Shown here in pieces: positions 4,669-5,546 of a stretch of DNA of 5,546 nucleotides. The position numbers and the translations under genes were made by a program. Each line of letters opens with the position of its first letter. Within the stretch, counting starts at the first letter, position 1. The notes beneath the pieces are model-generated. The model ran no database searches. It was not told where the DNA came from and was given only the letters and a program-made list of their open reading frames with translations. This DNA comes from Actinomycetales bacterium (lineage in GTDB: Bacteria > Actinomycetota > Actinomycetes > Actinomycetales > BWSM-131). The stretch covers positions 1 to 5,546 of the forward strand of contig JASBSH010000121.1 in assembly GCA_030149025.1 (NCBI GenBank), read 5' to 3'.

Positions 4669-5546
4669 CAGTCGGTGTCTCCTCGGGCATGAGCCAGACG
4701 GCGCCGAGCGGCGGGACGCGCAGCGCAACCGAGGCCGGCCGCCCGTGCATCGGCACGTCCTCGGCCTCGACCCGCCCGAGGTTGCCCACGCCGCTGCCGC
4801 CGTACTGGGGGGCGTCGGTGTTGAGCACCTCCCGCCAGCCGCCGGCGTGCGGTAGCCCGACACGGTAGTTCTCCTGCGGGACCCCACCGAAGTTCACGAT
4901 GCACGCCAGTGGCGGTCCGGACTTGCCGTACCGGAGGAAGGAGAAGACGTTGTTCTGCGCGTCGTTGGCGTCTATCCACTGGAAGCCATCGGGTGTGAAG
5001 TCCAGGTCCCAGAGCGCCGGTGTCTCCCGGTAGATCCGGTTCAGATCCACGACGAGGTCCTGCACACCGAGGTGCACGGGCTGGTCCAGCAACCACCAGT
5101 CGAGGCTGCGGGCCTCGGCCCACTCCGCCTCCTGGGCGAACTCCTGTCCCATGAACAACAGCTGCTTGCCCGGGTGGGCCCACATGAACGCCAGGTACGC
5201 CCGGAGGTTCGCCAGCTGCTGCCACCGGTCGCCCGGCATCTTCCGCAGCAGCGACCCCTTCCCGTAGACCACCTCGTCGTGGCTGATGGGCAGCACGAAG
5301 TTCTCGCTGAAGGCGTACATCAGGGAGAAGGTCATCCGGTGGTGGTTGTACTGGCGGTACATCGGGTCCTCCGCCATGTACCCGAGGCTGTCGTGCATCC
5401 AGCCCATGTTCCATTTCAGGCCGAACCCGAGACCGCCGAGATAGGTCGGCCGCGTGACTCCCGGCCAGGCCGTGGACTCCTCGGCGATGGTCACGACCCC
5501 AGGGACCCGCTTGTACGCCGTCGCGTTGAACTCCTTGAGGAAGTCG
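4643..5546 (-). CDS. glgB: 1,4-alpha-glucan branching enzyme, C-terminal part (runs off the right edge)
   Basis: About 300 residues of GlgB are present; the start lies beyond 5546 and the frame is open to the edge (first full codon 5545-5543, reading DFLKEFNATAYKR). GlgB cuts an alpha-1,4 glucan chain and rejoins it by an alpha-1,6 link, making branches in glycogen-type polymers in the cytoplasm. Visible GH13 landmarks are VVTIAEESTAWPGVTRP, whose first Glu (5482-5480) is the expected acid/base, GFKWNMGWMHD-type sequence just after, and LPISHDEVVYGKGS, with the His-Asp pair (Asp at 5278-5276) that contacts the substrate. Also present are HPGKQLLFMGQEFAQ and SLDWWLLD. The nucleophile Asp lies outside the window. 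The last 100 or so residues form the all-beta amylase C-domain, ending in a Pro/Thr-rich tail (ETPTDPLTPTTR). A GTG at 5494 is internal and not the start. The gene converges on the thioredoxin-TPR gene. Confidence 0.96.
   Translation of the reverse strand, partial: DFLKEFNATAYKRVPGVVTIAEESTAWPGVTRPTYLGGLGFGLKWNMGWMHDSLGYMAEDPMYRQYNHHRMTFSLMYAFSENFVLPISHDEVVYGKGSLLRKMPGDRWQQLANLRAYLAFMWAHPGKQLLFMGQEFAQEAEWAEARSLDWWLLDQPVHLGVQDLVVDLNRIYRETPALWDLDFTPDGFQWIDANDAQNNVFSFLRYGKSGPPLACIVNFGGVPQENYRVGLPHAGGWREVLNTDAPQYGGSGVGNLGRVEAEDVPMHGRPASVALRVPPLGAVWLMPEETPTDPLTPTTR

Noticed and set aside
4643..5494. GTG at 5494 as the start of a complete 283-residue protein
   Set aside because: The frame continues to the window edge with conserved branching-enzyme sequence, so it is an internal Val codon in a partial glgB.
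1..5546. CRISPR array, tRNA, rRNA, insertion sequence or prophage elements
   Set aside because: No regularly spaced repeats, cloverleaf sequence, transposase motifs or terminal inverted repeats with target duplications were seen. The long palindrome at 4476-4532 has no direct repeats at its edges.

Overview
The window comes from a high-GC actinobacterium. Coding frames have strong G/C preference at the third codon position, GTG and TTG starts are common, one gene looks leaderless behind a TANNNT -10 box, and a thioredoxin-TPR gene sits beside glgB. A thioredoxin gene also lies next to glgB in mycobacteria (Rv1324 / Rv1326c). Pseudonocardiales-type organisms fit best, but the genus cannot be fixed from the sequence alone.

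Layout. Positions 1-602 hold no intact gene. There is the possible 3' tail of a gene entering from the left (stop at 144-146) and a decayed minus-strand remnant at about 299-540 with a frameshift and in-frame stops. Positions 603-1399 hold two tightly coupled plus-strand genes: a 99-residue MTH1187/YkoF-type thiamine-binding protein, probably leaderless, and a GNAT acetyltransferase sharing a 4-base GTGA overlap with it. A promoter-like pair at 1425-1454 then precedes a second plus-strand cluster. This comprises a two-pass membrane protein with a large extracytoplasmic domain and a Q/E/P-rich cytoplasmic tail (1491-2306), a lipoprotein overlapping it by 4 bases (2303-3319), and, after a 74-base gap, a 328-residue thioredoxin-TPR protein of the CnoX/YbbN type with an intact WCGPC site (3394-4380). 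From 4643 to the right edge, on the minus strand, lies the C-terminal part of 1,4-alpha-glucan branching enzyme (glgB), which runs out of the window.

The convergent gap 4381-4642 carries three inverted repeats. The last is a perfect 24-bp stem with a 9-base loop, the most striking non-coding structure in the window and probably a two-way transcription stop, though it has no T-tract on either strand.

How the genes may work together. The thiamine-binding protein and acetyltransferase are probably co-translated, but no shared pathway is evident. The membrane protein and lipoprotein look like partners at the cell surface; their function is unknown. The CnoX-like protein is predicted to be cytoplasmic and to protect clients by redox-linked chaperoning. 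Its position after the envelope pair may mean co-transcription. GlgB introduces alpha-1,6 branches into glycogen-type glucan and belongs to a separate, convergent transcription unit.
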